Origin: Solea solea
Lineage: Eukaryota > Chordata > Actinopteri > Pleuronectiformes > Soleidae
Direction: 5' to 3'
Assembly (NCBI RefSeq): GCF_958295425.1
Contig: NC_081149.1
Span: 26,198,495 to 26,262,494, forward strand
DNA: 64,000 bases
The notes under the pieces were generated by a model that was given only the letters and a program-made list of their open reading frames with translations, did no database searches and was not told the origin of the DNA. This document shows, piece by piece, positions 44,154-56,961 of the stretch (position 1 is its first letter; each line of letters opens with the position of its first letter). The position numbers and the translations under genes were made by a program.

Positions 44154-47100
44154 ATGATTAAGCTGTTTTCCCTGAAGCAGCAGAAGAAAGACGAGGAATC
44201 TGCTGGAGGAAACAGAGCAGGAGCCGGGGGGAAAAAAGCCAGCGCGGCCCAGCTCCGCATACAGAAAGGTAGGCTGCTTATAACCAGCGCACCACCACCG
44301 CCGACCAACCGGCGGGTTACCTGTTAACCTGTCCGTTACCCTGTCTGTTAACCAGTCTGTTAAGCATTTATAAAACCGCTAAATAAAAGTGGCGGTGAGT
44401 GAAACTCTCTGGTGCTAATGAGCTAGCACGCTAACTTGAACTCGGAGTGGTGGCAGCTAACGGCAGTTAGCATGTGCAGAAGTTAAATCTGATAGTATGT
44501 TAGCACACAGCTAACACACACGCACACTAGCAGCTGCTAACTGACGGTTAGCCTCTGACATCACAGGCTAATGAGCGAAAAGACAGTTTGTTGACGAGTT
44601 AAGTTAAGTTATAACAGAGTCATATATCACAATACTTCACTGTCATATATCACAATACTTCACATTGATGTAACTCTCATCACAATACTTCACTGTCATA
44701 TATCACAATACTTCACTGTGATGTAACTCTCATCACAATACTTCACTGTCATATATCACAGTACTTCACTGTGATGTAACTGTCATATCACAATACTAAA
44801 CTGTCATATCACAATACTTCACTGTGATGTAACTGTCATATCACAATACTTCACGGTCACATGTCACAATACTTCACTGTGATGTAACTGTCATATCACA
44901 ATACTTCACGGTCACATGTCACAATACTTCACTGTGATTTAACTGTCATATTATAATACTTTACTGTCATATATCACAATACTTCACTGTGATGTAACAG
45001 TCATATATCACAATACTTCACTGTCATATATCGCAATACTTCCCTGTCATATCACAATACTTCACTGTCATATATCACAATACTTCACTGTCATATCACA
45101 ATACTTCACTGTCATATATCACAATACTTCACTGTGATGTGACTGTGTCATATCACGATACTTCACTGTCATACATCACAATACTTCACTGTGATGTAAC
45201 TGTCGTATATCACAATACTTCACTGTCATACATCACAATACTTCACTGTGATGTAACTGTCATATAACAATACTTCACTGTCATACATCACAATACTTCA
45301 CTGTGATGTAACTGTGTCGTATATCACAATACTTCATTGTTGTATATTATAATACTTCACTGTCGTATAACACAATACTTCATTGTTGTATATTACAATA
45401 CTTCATTGTTGTATATTATAATACTTCACTGTCGTATATCACAATACTTCATTGTTGTATATTACAATACTTCACTGTCGTATATCACAATACTTCACTG
45501 TCGTAAATCACAATATTTAATTGTTGTATATCACATTACTTGTTGTATATCACAATACGTCACTGTTGTATATCACAATACTTCACTGTCGTATATCACA
45601 ATACTTCACTGTCGTATATCATTATATTTAACTGTCGTATATCACAATACTTCACTGTCGTATATCACAATACTTCACTGTAATGTATCACAATACTTCA
45701 CTGTCAAATATCACAATACTTCACTGTTGTATGTCACAATACTTCACTGTGATGTAACTGTCGTATATCACAATACTTCACTGTCATATGTCACAATATT
45801 TTAGTCGTATATCACAATACTTCACTGTGATGTTACTGTGTCGTATATTACAATACTTCACTGTTGTATATCACAATATTTAATTGTTGTATACTATAAT
45901 ACTTCACTGTCGTATATTACAATACTTCATTGTTGTATATTATAATACTTCACTGTCGTATATCACAATACTTAACTATTGTATGTCACAATACTTCATT
46001 GTTGTATACTATAATACTTCACTGTGATATAACTGTGTCATATCACAATACTTTACTCATACATCACAATACTTCACTGTGATTTAACTGTGTTGTATAT
46101 CACAATACTTCACTGTCATACATCACAATACTTCACTGTGATGTAACTGTGTCATATATCACAATACTTCACTCTCATATGTCACAATATTTCAGTCGTA
46201 TATCACAATACTTCACTGTGATGTTACTGTGTCATATATTACAATACTTCACTGACCGCGTGGTGAGGCGTTCACTGACCGTGTGAGGTGTTGACTGACC
46301 CATGCCCTCACTGGGGTTAAACAGAGATGTAACTGATGTAAAAATTGTGTGTCAGAGTTCAGTTTCCTATCTCTGATTGATTTCTCTTATCTTCATCTTC
46401 TGTTAGACATCAATGAGTTGAACCTGCCAAAGACGTGTGAGATCAACTTCCCTGACGACGACGATCTCCTCAACTTCAGACTCATCATCTCACCAGACGA
46501 GGTGGGTTTGCTCAATCCCTGTTTCCTCTCACTTAGCCACAATCAGCTGAGAGCCACGAGTCAATGTTCTGATCACTGTTCATATACTCCTCTGTGATTG
46601 GCTGATTGTGCTTCCTGTTTATTATTCATGTTGTTCATGGTGATGATGATGATGGTGGTGGTGGTGGTGGTGGTGAAGATGATGATGACGACAATGGTGG
46701 TGGTGATGATGAAGATGAACTCTGTTAAACTATTTTCTTTCTTTTTGTCTCAGGGTTTTTACAAAGGAGGAAAGTTTGTCTTCAGCTTTAAGGTGAGGTT
46801 TGTGTGTGTGTCTGTGTGTGTGTCTTTTTGATGATGTTTGAGTAAAATGTGTGTGTGTGTGTGTGTGTGTGTAGGTAGGACAGGGTTACCCTCACGATCC
46901 TCCTAAGGTCAAGTGTGAGACGATGGTTTATCACCCGAACATCGACCTGGAGGGAAACGTTTGCTTAAATATCCTGAGGTGAGTAAAGGACACGACCGCA
47001 CCTGAACGCAGCACGGTTGTTTGTTTGTTTACTGACGTTTGTTTCAGTAAGGACACCATGTTCTGCAGGTTCTGGAAATTAGTTTTATGTTTGAATCAAA

Positions 47101-47444
47101 TGACAAAAGTATTTCCAAGGTTCCTCACAGTGGAACCAGAAGCCATGGTGATGTCATCTAAAGTGAAAATGTGGTCAGAAAGTTTTTCTCTGAGGTTTTT
47201 ATGGCCAAGTATAATGAATTTAAAAGCAGAAAGTTACAGTTGATGCAGGACTTAATGTCTCTGAGACAACCTGATTTATTTCAGCCGGCCTCATTGATGA
47301 TGAATATATCTGTGTGCCATCTGCATCGCAATGAAAGTGTATGTTGTGCTTTCTAATAATGTTTCCTAGAGGAAGCATAAGGTCAAAAGTATAGGCCCTA
47401 GCACTGCGCCCTGTGGAACTCCACAATTAACTTTAGTTTTGTAA

Positions 47445-47475
<31 letters not shown>

Positions 47476-47811
47476 GAGAGCGGTTTTAAACTGTGTGTGT
47501 TGTTTATAGAGAGGACTGGAAGCCTGTGTTGACAGTTAACTCCATCATCTACGGTCTACAGTATCTGTTTCTAGTGAGTCACATACACACACGCACACAC
47601 ACACTCTTACTCTCTCTCACACACACACAGTGTGTTAAAAGTGTTAAGTGTGTTCTGGCGCCCCCTGCAGGAGCCAAATCCTGAGGATCCTCTGAACAAA
47701 GAGGCTGCTGAGGTTCTGCAGACGAACCGAAGGCTCTTTGAACAGAACGTCCACCGCTCTCTGAGAGGAGGCTACGTGGGCGCCACCTACTTTGAGAGGT
47801 GTCTGAAATAA
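44154..47811 (+). CDS. ube2m: NEDD8-conjugating enzyme UBC12, complete, 6 exons
   Basis: E2 enzyme that takes NEDD8 from the NAE1-UBA3 E1 and, with RBX1/DCN1, passes it to cullins, activating cullin-RING ligases. Exons: 44154-44268, 46407-46501, 46754-46792, 46875-46978, 47510-47573, 47671-47811. They total 558 nt, 185 aa plus stop, in phase; human UBE2M is 183 aa. The start [15 protein letters not shown] is the hallmark N-terminal extension that docks on the E1 and DCN1. The UBC fold follows, with [11 protein letters not shown], the [16 protein letters not shown] active-site segment (catalytic Cys113, human Cys111), and the C-terminus [14 protein letters not shown]. The [14 protein letters not shown] sequence separates it from UBE2F. 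Intron 1 (2.1 kb) contains a long 23-bp-type minisatellite, and intron 4 contains an antisense LINE fragment. Confidence 0.97.
44630..46255. repeat. 1.6-kb minisatellite in ube2m intron 1
   Basis: Unit CACAATACTTCACTGTCATA plus TAT (23 bp), often alternating with a GTGATGTAACTGT spacer to give a longer compound unit. Variants carry GTCGTATAT or GTTGTATAT, and they cluster by position (45310-45990). Frames through it encode repeated [12 protein letters not shown] peptides only. Confidence 0.95.
47170..47435 (-). mobile_element. Decayed LINE reverse-transcriptase fragment in ube2m intron 4
   Basis: The minus strand reads [14 protein letters not shown] (RT block) and, after a frameshift, [20 protein letters not shown] then TQIY, where YADD has become DADG. 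It belongs to the Rex/L2/CR1-like group and is inactive. It lies antisense to ube2m. Confidence 0.7.
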
Positions 47812-48895
47812 GACGCCACATCATGTTCCAAACACCCCGCCCCCTTCACGCCCCTCCCCCTCTGTCTCAGCCCCTCCCCCCGTCCCAGGAGCAGCGGCAG
47901 CTGCGGTGGCGTCAGATCACAGCACGCCACAGGACGCTTTTCTGTTTTAAAACAAAAGACGAAGACACGCCCCCTTCTCCTTCCGCCTTTTTTTCTGTTT
48001 TATTTCAACCGTTTACACGCCACAGGCGGACACGCCCACCTGGACTCACAAAGATGGCCGACAGAGAGTGGTGGCCTCAGGCCCTGATGATGAAGATGAA
48101 GATGACGATGATGGTGATGAAGGTGGACGGGGCGTTGTTTGTTGCTCAGGTGATTCAATGATTGGCTGAACGCTGCAGCGCCTCTGGTGTTTGGTTTCTT
48201 TTGGGTTTTTTTGGCACCTGACGTCACACAGGAAGCCACGAGGACACGCCCACCTCCATTTTGCTGCCATTTGCTTGTTTGTCACACAAACTTCAGCAAA
48301 CTCCAAACACAACATCACTGTTCTTGTCACCTGATGACATGAAGTCAGAGTGGGTGGGGCTTGTTAATGTGGGAGGAGAATGTACCGTTTAAAGAAAAAA
48401 ACCTAAAACTTTTGTGTTAGAGCCACGGGGGAGGAGTTTTTAAGATTCGGAGGGGCTCTTGTGTGTCAGAGATTCTCCAGAGTGGGAGGGGCTTGCAAGT
48501 TACACCAGGAGCATGTGGGAGTGGCCTGTCAGAGTGGGAGGGGCTGGGGTGAGGAGCCACAAGTCACGCGACAGGACAGCCTGACCTCACAGAACACATC
48601 AACACTGATTGGTTTAGGAGTTTGCTGCAAAGTTACACACACACACCGGTCTGCATCAAGGGGTGGAGCTTCCTGTCAAGTGGTGGTGCTGTCATGGGGT
48701 GGGGGCGGTCCTTATGTTTTAAAGGAGCAGGTTGTGGGAGAAGTTTATGGAAAGGAAAGGAGGGGTTTTCATTTTGCTGGCTGGGGTGGGAGGGTCATTG
48801 TGGGTGGGGCTATATAGGGGAGGGGTTTGAATGTTAGGAAACTGTGTATATTGAAACCCCAGCTGTTCACATTGACTGCAATATGATTTATGTTA
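47812..48895 (+). other. 3' UTR of ube2m
   Basis: About 1.1 kb between the ube2m stop and its AATAAA. It is GC-rich at first (CCCCGCCCCCTTCACGCCCC), then has GTGGGAGGGGC-type G-rich stretches from 48475 to 48835. Frames across it show no conserved domain. Confidence 0.5.
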
Positions 48896-48901
48896 AATAA
48901 A
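48896..48901 (+). terminator. Poly(A) signal, ube2m
   Basis: AATAAA, 1085 bases after the ube2m stop codon and the first clear AATAAA there. The intervening 3' UTR is GC-rich and unremarkable. Confidence 0.6.
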
Positions 48902-49144
48902 ATATTAACTTGAATGATTCTAACTATTGTGACATCACTTCCTGTTTAGAGGTCCATCATATTATCACATGACCATGAAGAGGAAATGAAACAAATCTTT
49001 AAAACCATGGTAACTGTGTCTCCTATTGGCTGACATCAGCTGTCAATCACAGTCAGTGACCTCATGACCTCAGGTTTACTCACGCAGTGCAGTCGCCCTC
49101 TGGTGGCTATTCACCATATTTTTACTTCATATTTGGCTTCAGGA

Positions 49145-49320
49145 GGAACCCAGAAAACCATCCATTCATCTTCTGCTTTATCTTCACATGAAGGTCACAG
49201 GGGTCACTGTTGCCAATCCCAGCTGACATCAGGCCAAAGGCGGGGACACACCCTGATAGGCAGGGTCACACCGTGGACACACCATGATGGGCGAGGTTCA
49301 CCCAGAAAACCACGTCCATT
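49145..49320 (-). mobile_element. Reverse copy of the same interspersed repeat downstream of ube2m
   Basis: CATCCATTCATCTTCTGCTT, ATCCCAGCTGACATC, CAGGGTCACACCGTGGACAC. It lies between the converging ends of ube2m and the TRIM gene. Confidence 0.55.
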
Positions 49321-49458
49321 TTAATTGATGGTCTGTGATTTTAGCTGCAGGTACACATTTGACCACGAGGGGGCATCACATTAAATATCTGTATATAAAA
49401 CAAACAAAGTCTTTTATTTAAAATTTTAATTTTAATGATTCAATAAAAGATCAATTGA

Positions 49459-49464
49459 TTTATT
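49459..49464 (-). terminator. Poly(A) signal, TRIM gene
   Basis: AATAAA on the minus strand 208 bases past the stop codon; a second one lies at 49413-49418. The genes end tail-to-tail about 560 bases apart. Confidence 0.5.
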
Positions 49465-49671
49465 TCACTCATGGAAAACAAAAACAGTTCAAAGTGATCA
49501 TCTTATTTATCAAGGGTCGACACTTGCGCTCGTGTCCACTAGATGTCACTGTGGACACAAATATAAACTGATGATGTCATCGTTCATCAGGACAAACGCA
49601 CACTTTTAGTTAATCAAACGACAAAAGAAGAAACAAACACCATCAGATTAGAGTGTGTGTCTGTGCGTGTC

Positions 49672-50170
49672 TCAGGCGAGCTGGTGCTGCGTGGTCATCA
49701 GGATCAGAGGAACTTCTTTGTCTCCAGTTCCCAGCAGAGGAAACATTCTGTCGGTGAACTCAGTGGAGTTGCTAAAGCTGTAGATCTCTGATCCAGACTT
49801 AGCATTAAAGAAGGAAACTTGACCCACGTCTGCGTCCAGAAACACGCCCACCTGACGCAGCTTTGGAGGATTCTTGACCTGCACCACACACATATACACA
49901 CTTTATTTTCATGTGCTCTGAGCGCACCATGCTGTGTCTGAGAGTGAGTGTGTGTGTTGTTCCCACCTTGGTCAGAGGGGGTGTGGTCAGTGCTCTCAGC
50001 TGACTGCCACTCCACCAGATGGCATAGTATCCGTTGGAAGGACTCATGTCAAAGAGACCTTTCCTCTGAGCCGACTCACTGACCACGCCCAGTTTCCAGT
50101 CCTTATTCTCCCCAACAAACACCTGCCACACACACAGGTGACACACAGGTGAGTGTGTGTGAGTGTGTTA

Positions 50171-50215
<45 letters not shown>

Positions 50216-53200
50216 CTCCCAGTAATGGCGTCCACAGTTGAATCCCTCTTTAGCGCTGACACAGGACCAAACATCAAACCTGTGAGGACTGTTTCTGTAG
50301 AACTGCAGCTTCTCTCCTCGCTTCACCTGCTTCCTGTCCTCAGACAGGATGAGGAACGGATACGCTGTGACCGGGTTCAGCGTCACGTCCTCTGAACACA
50401 CACACACACACACACACACTGACATCATTGATCAATCAAATGATTCCAAACTATTTTAGTGAGTTACATTTTAAAGACTCACCCATGTAGACTCGAGCCT
50501 TTTTATGTCCTGATGAAACAAAACATGTTTACTACACTGAACAGACAGACAGGCAGGCAGACAGACAGGCAGACAGACAGACAGAAACTAACCTGAGACT
50601 GGTTTGTTTTTCTTCAGATCTGAAAGGAACAGGAAACAACACAGTGAGTCCTTTCAAATTAAAAGTCTGTCTGTCTGTGTGTGTGTCTCGCGTGTGTGTG
50701 TGTGTGTGTGACCTCTCAGTGACCACTGACTCTTCCTCAGACTCATGGTGCTTCCTCTCAGACTCATCATACTCTCTGCTGCCATCATGTGGTCACCAGA
50801 GGAAACTGCAGGAAACAAAGACTTTTTTTCAACAAAAGAAAACTGGACATTGCCCCGCCCACCATCAAACATCAAGTTACATTACATTACATGTCATTTA
50901 GCAGACACTTTTATCCAAAGCGACTTACAATAAGTGCATTTAAACATTTGGGTACAAATAAGATCTAGAAGTAAGTAAGAGCTTCAAGTAAGCCAAACTA
51001 TGAAGTGCTAGTCATAAGTGCGATAAATTATGGCTCCTCCCTTTTAATCTAGACCCTTGACCCTAATCTCACTGGAGCCTCTGGAGCCTCTGGTTGGCTC
51101 CTCCCCCATCCTGATGTCATCCATCTTGTCCTTGACCTCGGACAGTGAGGTCTTCACCTCCGTCAGCTGGAAGTGCAGAGACAACTCCTCGTCCTCGTCC
51201 TCTTTGTTGTCCTCGTCCAGAGGAGCTGTGGCCTCCTCGAAACTCTGAGGAGACACAACTAGGTCAAAGGGTTGTGAACATGTGAATGATGAATGTGTGA
51301 ACGCGTAGATGATGAACGTATGAATGTGTGGATGATGTATGTGTGAATTATGAGCGTGTGAATGTGTGGCTGATGAACGTGTGAATGTGTGGACGTGTGA
51401 ATGATGAACATGTGGATGATGTACGTGTGAACCTGTGAATGATGAACATGTGAATAATAAACATGTGAACGTGTGGATGATGAGCGTGTGATCGTGTGAA
51501 TGATGGACATGTGAATATGTGGATATTGAAAGTGTGAATGATGAACGAGTGGATATTGAAAGTGTGAATGATGAACAAGTGAATGATGAACATGTGAACG
51601 TGTGGATGATGAGCGTATGATCGTGTGAATGATAAACATGTGATTGTGTGAATGATGAACATGTGAATGTGTGGATATTGAAAGTGTGAATGATGAACGT
51701 GTGGATGATGAACGTGTGAATGTGAAGTAGATTGTGAATACATGACTGTATGTGGAGACGTCCACTGAGACATAAGCTCCGCCCACAGGAACCGCCCCTC
51801 ACTTCCTTTGTCTCACCTGCAGGAAGCCAATGTGATCCTGACTGATGGCCTGGACCTCCAGTGTGGCCCTCCGGTCCCCCAGCTGCTTTAGCTCTGCCTC
51901 CAGGCGGCTTACCAGCCCCTCCCCCTTTGTCATGACTGTGTCCAGCTGGTCCTGGATCCCACCCACCACCTGGGTACGGATCCGGTCCAGAGACCTGGAC
52001 ACCTGGTCCAGCAGGTGCTCGACGTCGCCTCGCTCTCCGTCTGCGTAGTTCTGAAAATAAAAAACATAAAAATGGTCAAACGTGGGCTAAAAACGAAGCG
52101 GTTGGACGTGATTTATCGTTGCAAACCTTCACTCCCTCCAGTTTCTTCTTCAGCTCGCTCACGTGGATCTCTCTCTCTTTGATGCGGTTCAGGATCACCT
52201 GCTCCGTCCTTGCCACATGTTTCTGAGTACACAGGTGAACAGAATCAGGCCACGCTCAGCAGTGACATCATCACAGCAGGTGGGTGTGGTCTGTACCTGT
52301 TTGCTGAGTCGCTCTGTCTGGACCGACAAGGTTTTGTGAGTCCGATGTTGGTCCAGGACACAGATGGCACAGATACAGTTCTGACACGTCTGACAGTAAA
52401 CCTGCAAACGTCACATGACAGAGATTGAGCTGTGCTGGCAACGCCCCCTGCTGCTCAGTGAATTTACAAATGGCAGCTAAAGTAGCATCGACTGCTCACG
52501 TTCTGGACCATGTGGATGAAATGAAGGCAGAATAAGGCTCCGCCCATGAGCCTGACGTCAACCACAGTGTTGAAATGATGTACAGCTGACAGTGTAGTTC
52601 CACTCACCTCCAGCAGGCGGCGGTGTACGGAGCAGGTGCGTCCCCTCAGTGCCTCCTGTGGGTCCATCAGTGGGTGTTTGGAATAGAAAACCGCGGTGTG
52701 ATGCGGCTGCACGTGCTCAGTGCAGTAGGAGGCGGTGCAGGTGAGACAGGAGCTGACGGCCGGCTGTTTCACACCTGTGCACACATCGCACCACACCACG
52801 TCTTCACCTGACACCACCGCTGACACAGACGGGGTGGAGCCAAAGCGACCCGCGAGGGTGGACGCGTCGCTGGACATGGACTTGGGTAACCCGGCCGCTC
52901 CGTAACGGGCCACTCTGTACTTATCTGAGATTAGAGCAAAGACTTTGTTGACACTGAGATGAGGACGTTCTTCATAGTGATGTTTACACAGCGGACACGT
53001 CCACACTGAGCTGGACGCCCAGTAACCACCGATACACGCCTGCAGACAGAGGAGAACGAGAAGAAGAAGAAGAAGAAGAAGAAGAATGAGAAGAACAAGA
53101 AGATCATTTAAACCTGAACTGTTGCTAAACCTGCAGCCGGTCAGGACATGGGTCACACTGTGATACATGGCGTTTTGCTGTATGTTGCTGGATAGTGGGG

Positions 53201-53535
53201 AATGTACCTTTAAGGGACTGGGTTAATATTATGGGATGGATACATGTTGAATCTGTGACAATAACGGAAGTAAAGAAGTGTTGGTTCAGACATCGAAACG
53301 TGTGTGCGTGTGAGTTTTGTACACAACAAGATTCACAAGTCAAACTTAAACCTGCTGCTCTGGAGGTCCAGAACTTGGACCAGGACTTGGACCAGGACCA
53401 GAGTGTGGATGTTACCTGGCAGAAGTTGTGTCCACATGGAGTGGAGACCGGTTCACTGAACAGGTCCAGACAGATGGAGCAGGTTAACTCCTGCTCTGAG
53501 AACAAATCTGGAGCCGCTGCCTCTGTCATCGTCAT
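49672..53535 (-). CDS. TRIM-family E3 ubiquitin ligase (RING, two B-boxes, coiled coil, PRY-SPRY), complete, 11 exons
   Basis: Exons: 53535-53416, 53039-52608, 52401-52297, 52222-52127, 52050-51817, 51244-51073, 50805-50713, 50619-50593, 50509-50483, 50391-50216, 50122-49967, 49878-49672. I count twelve segments; the two 27-nt ones are the weakest. They total 1845 nt, 614 aa plus stop. The RING finger (C19, C22, C34, H36, C39, C42, C55, C58) is split by intron 1. A B-box1-like zinc site starts at WCDVC (about 123) and B-box2 at C176/H179. A coiled coil spans about 220-340, followed by an acidic linker ([12 protein letters not shown]). The PRY-SPRY domain (about 436-614) includes [26 protein letters not shown] and YYAIWWSG. 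Such proteins transfer ubiquitin, with targets chosen by the SPRY. The double B-box layout is like TRIM25, TRIM47 or fish finTRIMs, but I cannot name an orthologue. A second ATG lies at 53529. Confidence 0.88.
50877..51040 (-). mobile_element. Second SINE subfamily sharing the conserved tail, in a TRIM intron
   Basis: It starts with the reversed ACATGTCATTTAGCAGACAC tail, but its body is TAAGTGCATTTAAACATTTG then GGTACAAATAAGATCT, unlike the tRNA-headed copies. The same body is seen at 36553-36622. Confidence 0.6.
51262..51735. repeat. Degenerate minisatellite in TRIM intron 5
   Basis: Short modules GTGAATGATGAAC(G/A)TGTG, GTGGATGATGA and GTGTGGATATTGAAA recombine irregularly over about 470 bases. 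The 252-codon minus-strand frame through it joins exon 6 only by intron read-through. Confidence 0.9.
53056..53100. repeat. AAG microsatellite in TRIM intron 1
   Basis: Imperfect (GAA)n of about 45 bases on the plus strand, just inside the acceptor side of exon 2. Confidence 0.85.
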
Positions 53536-53807
53536 AGTACTGCTGCTGCTGGAGGAAAGACCACATCAGACCACATCAGACCACACCAGACCATGTCAGA
53601 CTACATCAGACCACATTATATTACCTGTGTGTAGTTAACACCTGTACAGTTAAGGTAACACCTCTTTCACTGTGGATTTTTTTTTTAAAATTAATATCAT
53701 TATTTTATTTTTGCCAAGAGAAAATAAATATATATTTTAAACTATACTGAAAAAAAGCAAATGTATATTTATAATAATAATGATAATAATAGAAATATAT
53801 GTCCATA

Positions 53808-53928
53808 TAAAGACATCATGGTCGCAATGGTCGCAAGTTCGACTCCACCCCTGGCTGATTGTACTCAGTCCCATTGTAAGTCGCTTTGGATGAAAGCGTC
53901 TGCTAAATGACATGTAATGTAATGTAAT
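53808..53928 (+). mobile_element. tRNA-derived SINE with conserved tail (forward), 5' truncated
   Basis: Box B-like GGTCGCAAGTTCGACTCC, TAAGTCGCTTTGGATGAAAG, then a CATGTAATGTAATGTAAT tail. The box A half is missing. It lies just upstream of the TRIM start exon. Confidence 0.75.
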
Positions 53929-54159
53929 ATATAAATAAATACACAAACATACTGGCTCTGTACTCAGCTAAGATAAGCTAAGCTAGGCTACGGTAGGCTA
54001 GGCTAGGCTTACGCTGTGGTGATCTCACCTGCACTCAGTGAGTCTGCCTTTGTTAAACCGGATTAAAAGTGGTTTCAGGTTGAATTAAAGTGGACTGAGA
54101 ATTCCCTGCGCTCAAGTTTGAGTTTAAATCTAAACTTTAAAAGACAACATTTCTCTTAC

Positions 54160-54200
54160 CTTCCTCTCTGTGACTCCAGGTGTTTCTGAAATCCTGAAAC
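54160..54200 (-). other. Possible untranslated first exon of the TRIM gene
   Basis: Reading the minus strand, CACAGAGAGGAAG is followed by GTAAGAG, a strong splice donor, about 625 bases upstream of the TRIM start codon. The coding exon at 53535 is preceded on the minus strand by a pyrimidine-rich tract ending CCTCCAG, a matching acceptor. The 5' limit of this exon is not visible. This is inferred from splice signals only. Confidence 0.35.
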
Positions 54201-54334
54201 TCAGGTTCCTGTCAGCCTGTGATGTCATCAGTGGGCGGGGTCTCATGCATGGTTGATGGCAGGTGCAGAAAGTTGTCAGGTGAGTTTGTGACATTCCACA
54301 ACCACAGAAGTCAGGTTTATCACTTTCTTCTGAT

Positions 54335-55210
54335 TTAGGATTTATTTATATTTATATATACTTATATTTATGTATACTTATATTATTTATACTTATATTT
54401 ATGTATACTTATATTAATGTATACTTATATTTATATAAGTATATTCATATATACTTATATTTATGTATAATTATATTTATATATACTTATATTTATGTAT
54501 AATTATATTTATGTATACTTATATTTATATATACTTATGTTTATGTATAATTATTTTTATGTATACTTATATTTATGTATACCTTTATTATTTATATTTA
54601 TATATACTTATCTATATGTATATTTATATATACTTATATTTATGTATACTTATATTATTTATACTTATATTTATGTATACTTATATTAATGTATACTTAT
54701 ATTTATGTATACCTTTATTATTTATACTTATATATACTTATCTATATGTATATTTATATATACTTTTATTTATGTATACTTTTATTATTTATACTTATAT
54801 TTATGTATACTTATATTAATGTATACTTATATTTATATATGTATATTTATATATACTTAAATGTATGTATAATTATATTTATATATACTTATATTTATGT
54901 ATAATTATATTTATGTATACCTTTATTATGTATAATTATTTTATGTATACTTATATTTATGTATACCTTTATTATCTATACTTAAATTTTTATATATTTA
55001 TCTATATGTATATTTATATATATTCATGTATACTTTTATTTTATATATACTTATATTTATGTATGTACATATATGTACATATACATACATATGTTATAAG
55101 TATGTATATGTATGTGGATATGTTATATGTATTTTTATATAGGGTTAGGGTTAGTACATAGTACATATACATACATATGATATATGTATGTATATGTATG
55201 TAGATGTTAT
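54335..55210. repeat. AT-rich TATACTTATATTTATG minisatellite
   Basis: Modules TATACTTATATTTATGTA, TATACCTTTATTATT and ATACTTATCTATATG span almost 900 bases between the TRIM gene and samd14. It ends in TATGTATA/TACATATG-type repeats with one GGGTTAGGGTTAG. Confidence 0.95.
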
Positions 55211-55511
55211 ATATGTATATTCATCACATTTACAACTTCATGTTGTCATTGTTTGATTAAAATAAGTCAAATGTTATGTGTGTGTGTGTGTGTGTGATCA
55301 TTTCCTGACATTTGAACACCTGACCTGCAGCTGGTCATGTGACACCTTCTGTTCAGAGACGGGTTTTTCATTGTTGACGGACGAGTTTGACCACATTCCT
55401 GCTGTGTGTGTGTGTCTGTGTGTGTGTGTGTTTGTGAGAGTGTCTGAAGGACAAAACAACAGTCAGATGAATATTCATGACTTAGTTGATTTAAAAACAC
55501 TTTTGCTGCAG

Positions 55512-55517
55512 TTTATT
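55512..55517 (-). terminator. Poly(A) signal, samd14
   Basis: AATAAA on the minus strand about 106 bases beyond the samd14 stop codon. Confidence 0.5.
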
Positions 55518-55622
55518 GGAAATGCATAAATAAAGATGATGATGATGATGATGAAGTTTGTCCCTGCGTGGCTTCCGTACAAAACTCTCTGTTTGTCCTG
55601 TGTCTCCCTCTGGTGGTGACGG

Positions 55623-56896
55623 TTAGTTCTTGCGCTGCTCCTGCTCTCTTCTTCGTTGTTTCTCTGCAGCTTTTCTCTCCTTTGCTGCCACCATGTGGAA
55701 GTCTTTGATGCGACGCTTCAGCGCGCTGCGGTCCGACGAGCTGACCACGCCCAGAGCCTGCGGACACGAGGACGAGGACGAGGACGCGTCACACAGAGAC
55801 AGACGAGCGTGCTCACACATCGTGGTTATCCTCACCTTCAGCTGTCTGCCGTCCAGCTGCAGCAGCTGCTCCCCGTCCACGTCTCTGGCTCTGAACTCTG
55901 ACACGTACTGATCCATGTCCAGGCCTTTCAGCCACTCACACACCTGCTGAGTCGACCACGCCCACACGCCACCGCTGCAGTACTCCTCACCGGGCTGAAG
56001 AGGGCGACACATTGCCTTGTGACTGATGACATCATAGCTGTCTCTGTGTGTGTGTGTGTGTGTGTGCGTGTGTGTGTGTGTGTGTGCGCGCGCGTTACCT
56101 CATCAGACGACTGAGACAGTGTGTGGTACGGGTGGGAGGATCTGGAGGAGGCGGAGTCAACAGTAGGAGAGACGTCTTCACTGAGAGACGACTCCTACAC
56201 ACACAAAAGTTCCATTAAACTGTGTGTGTGTGTATTCGGGTATTACTAATGTTGTGGGGACCTAAGACTGTTTACACAGTCACATTATGGGGACTGGACA
56301 AAAATCAAGTCCCCACAATGTAAATGACTACCTTTTAAGGTTAAGATATGTTTTAAGGTTAGGTTGAGGTTAGGGTTAGGATTAGAATTAGGATTAGGAT
56401 TAGGCCAGTAGTAATTGTGGTAAAGGTTAGAGTAAGTCTCCAGGAAATGAATCTAAGTCAATGCAATGTCCCCTCAAGTCATGAATGTCCAACATGTGTG
56501 TGTGTGTGTGTGCATGTACCTGTGACTGAGACCTGCGGGGGGAGGAGGGGGGGGACGGTGTCCCTCGTCCTTCAGAAAACCAGGAGAACGAGACAAAGGA
56601 GCCAGATGATCGAGACGGACTCTGAGACAGATCCCTGAGGTCAGAGGTCAATGAGAAGTCATTTATAAATGCTTTAGGTGAGGTCAGGGTCAGGACTTCA
56701 GGTCAGGTCAGGTCAGGTTCACACATTTAGTTTTAATCAACCTCTGGAGGTCAAAGGTCAAACTCACCTGCTGCCAACAGAGAGTCTGGATTTGTCTTTA
56801 TCTTTTCTCCTGATGTAGGAACGTCTGAGCGTGACCCTGACATACACACACACACAAACACACACACACACACAGTCATGAAGAAACATTAATTGT

Positions 56897-56961
<65 letters not shown>

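Noticed and set aside
45337..45804. 155-codon plus-strand frame in ube2m intron 1
   Set aside because: Minisatellite translation; repeated units with no domain, inside a well-defined intron.
51044..51802. 252-codon minus-strand frame with repeated HTFIIHTF peptides
   Set aside because: It joins a real TRIM exon to an intronic minisatellite; a clean acceptor (CTCCTCAG) at 51245 shows the repeat is intron.
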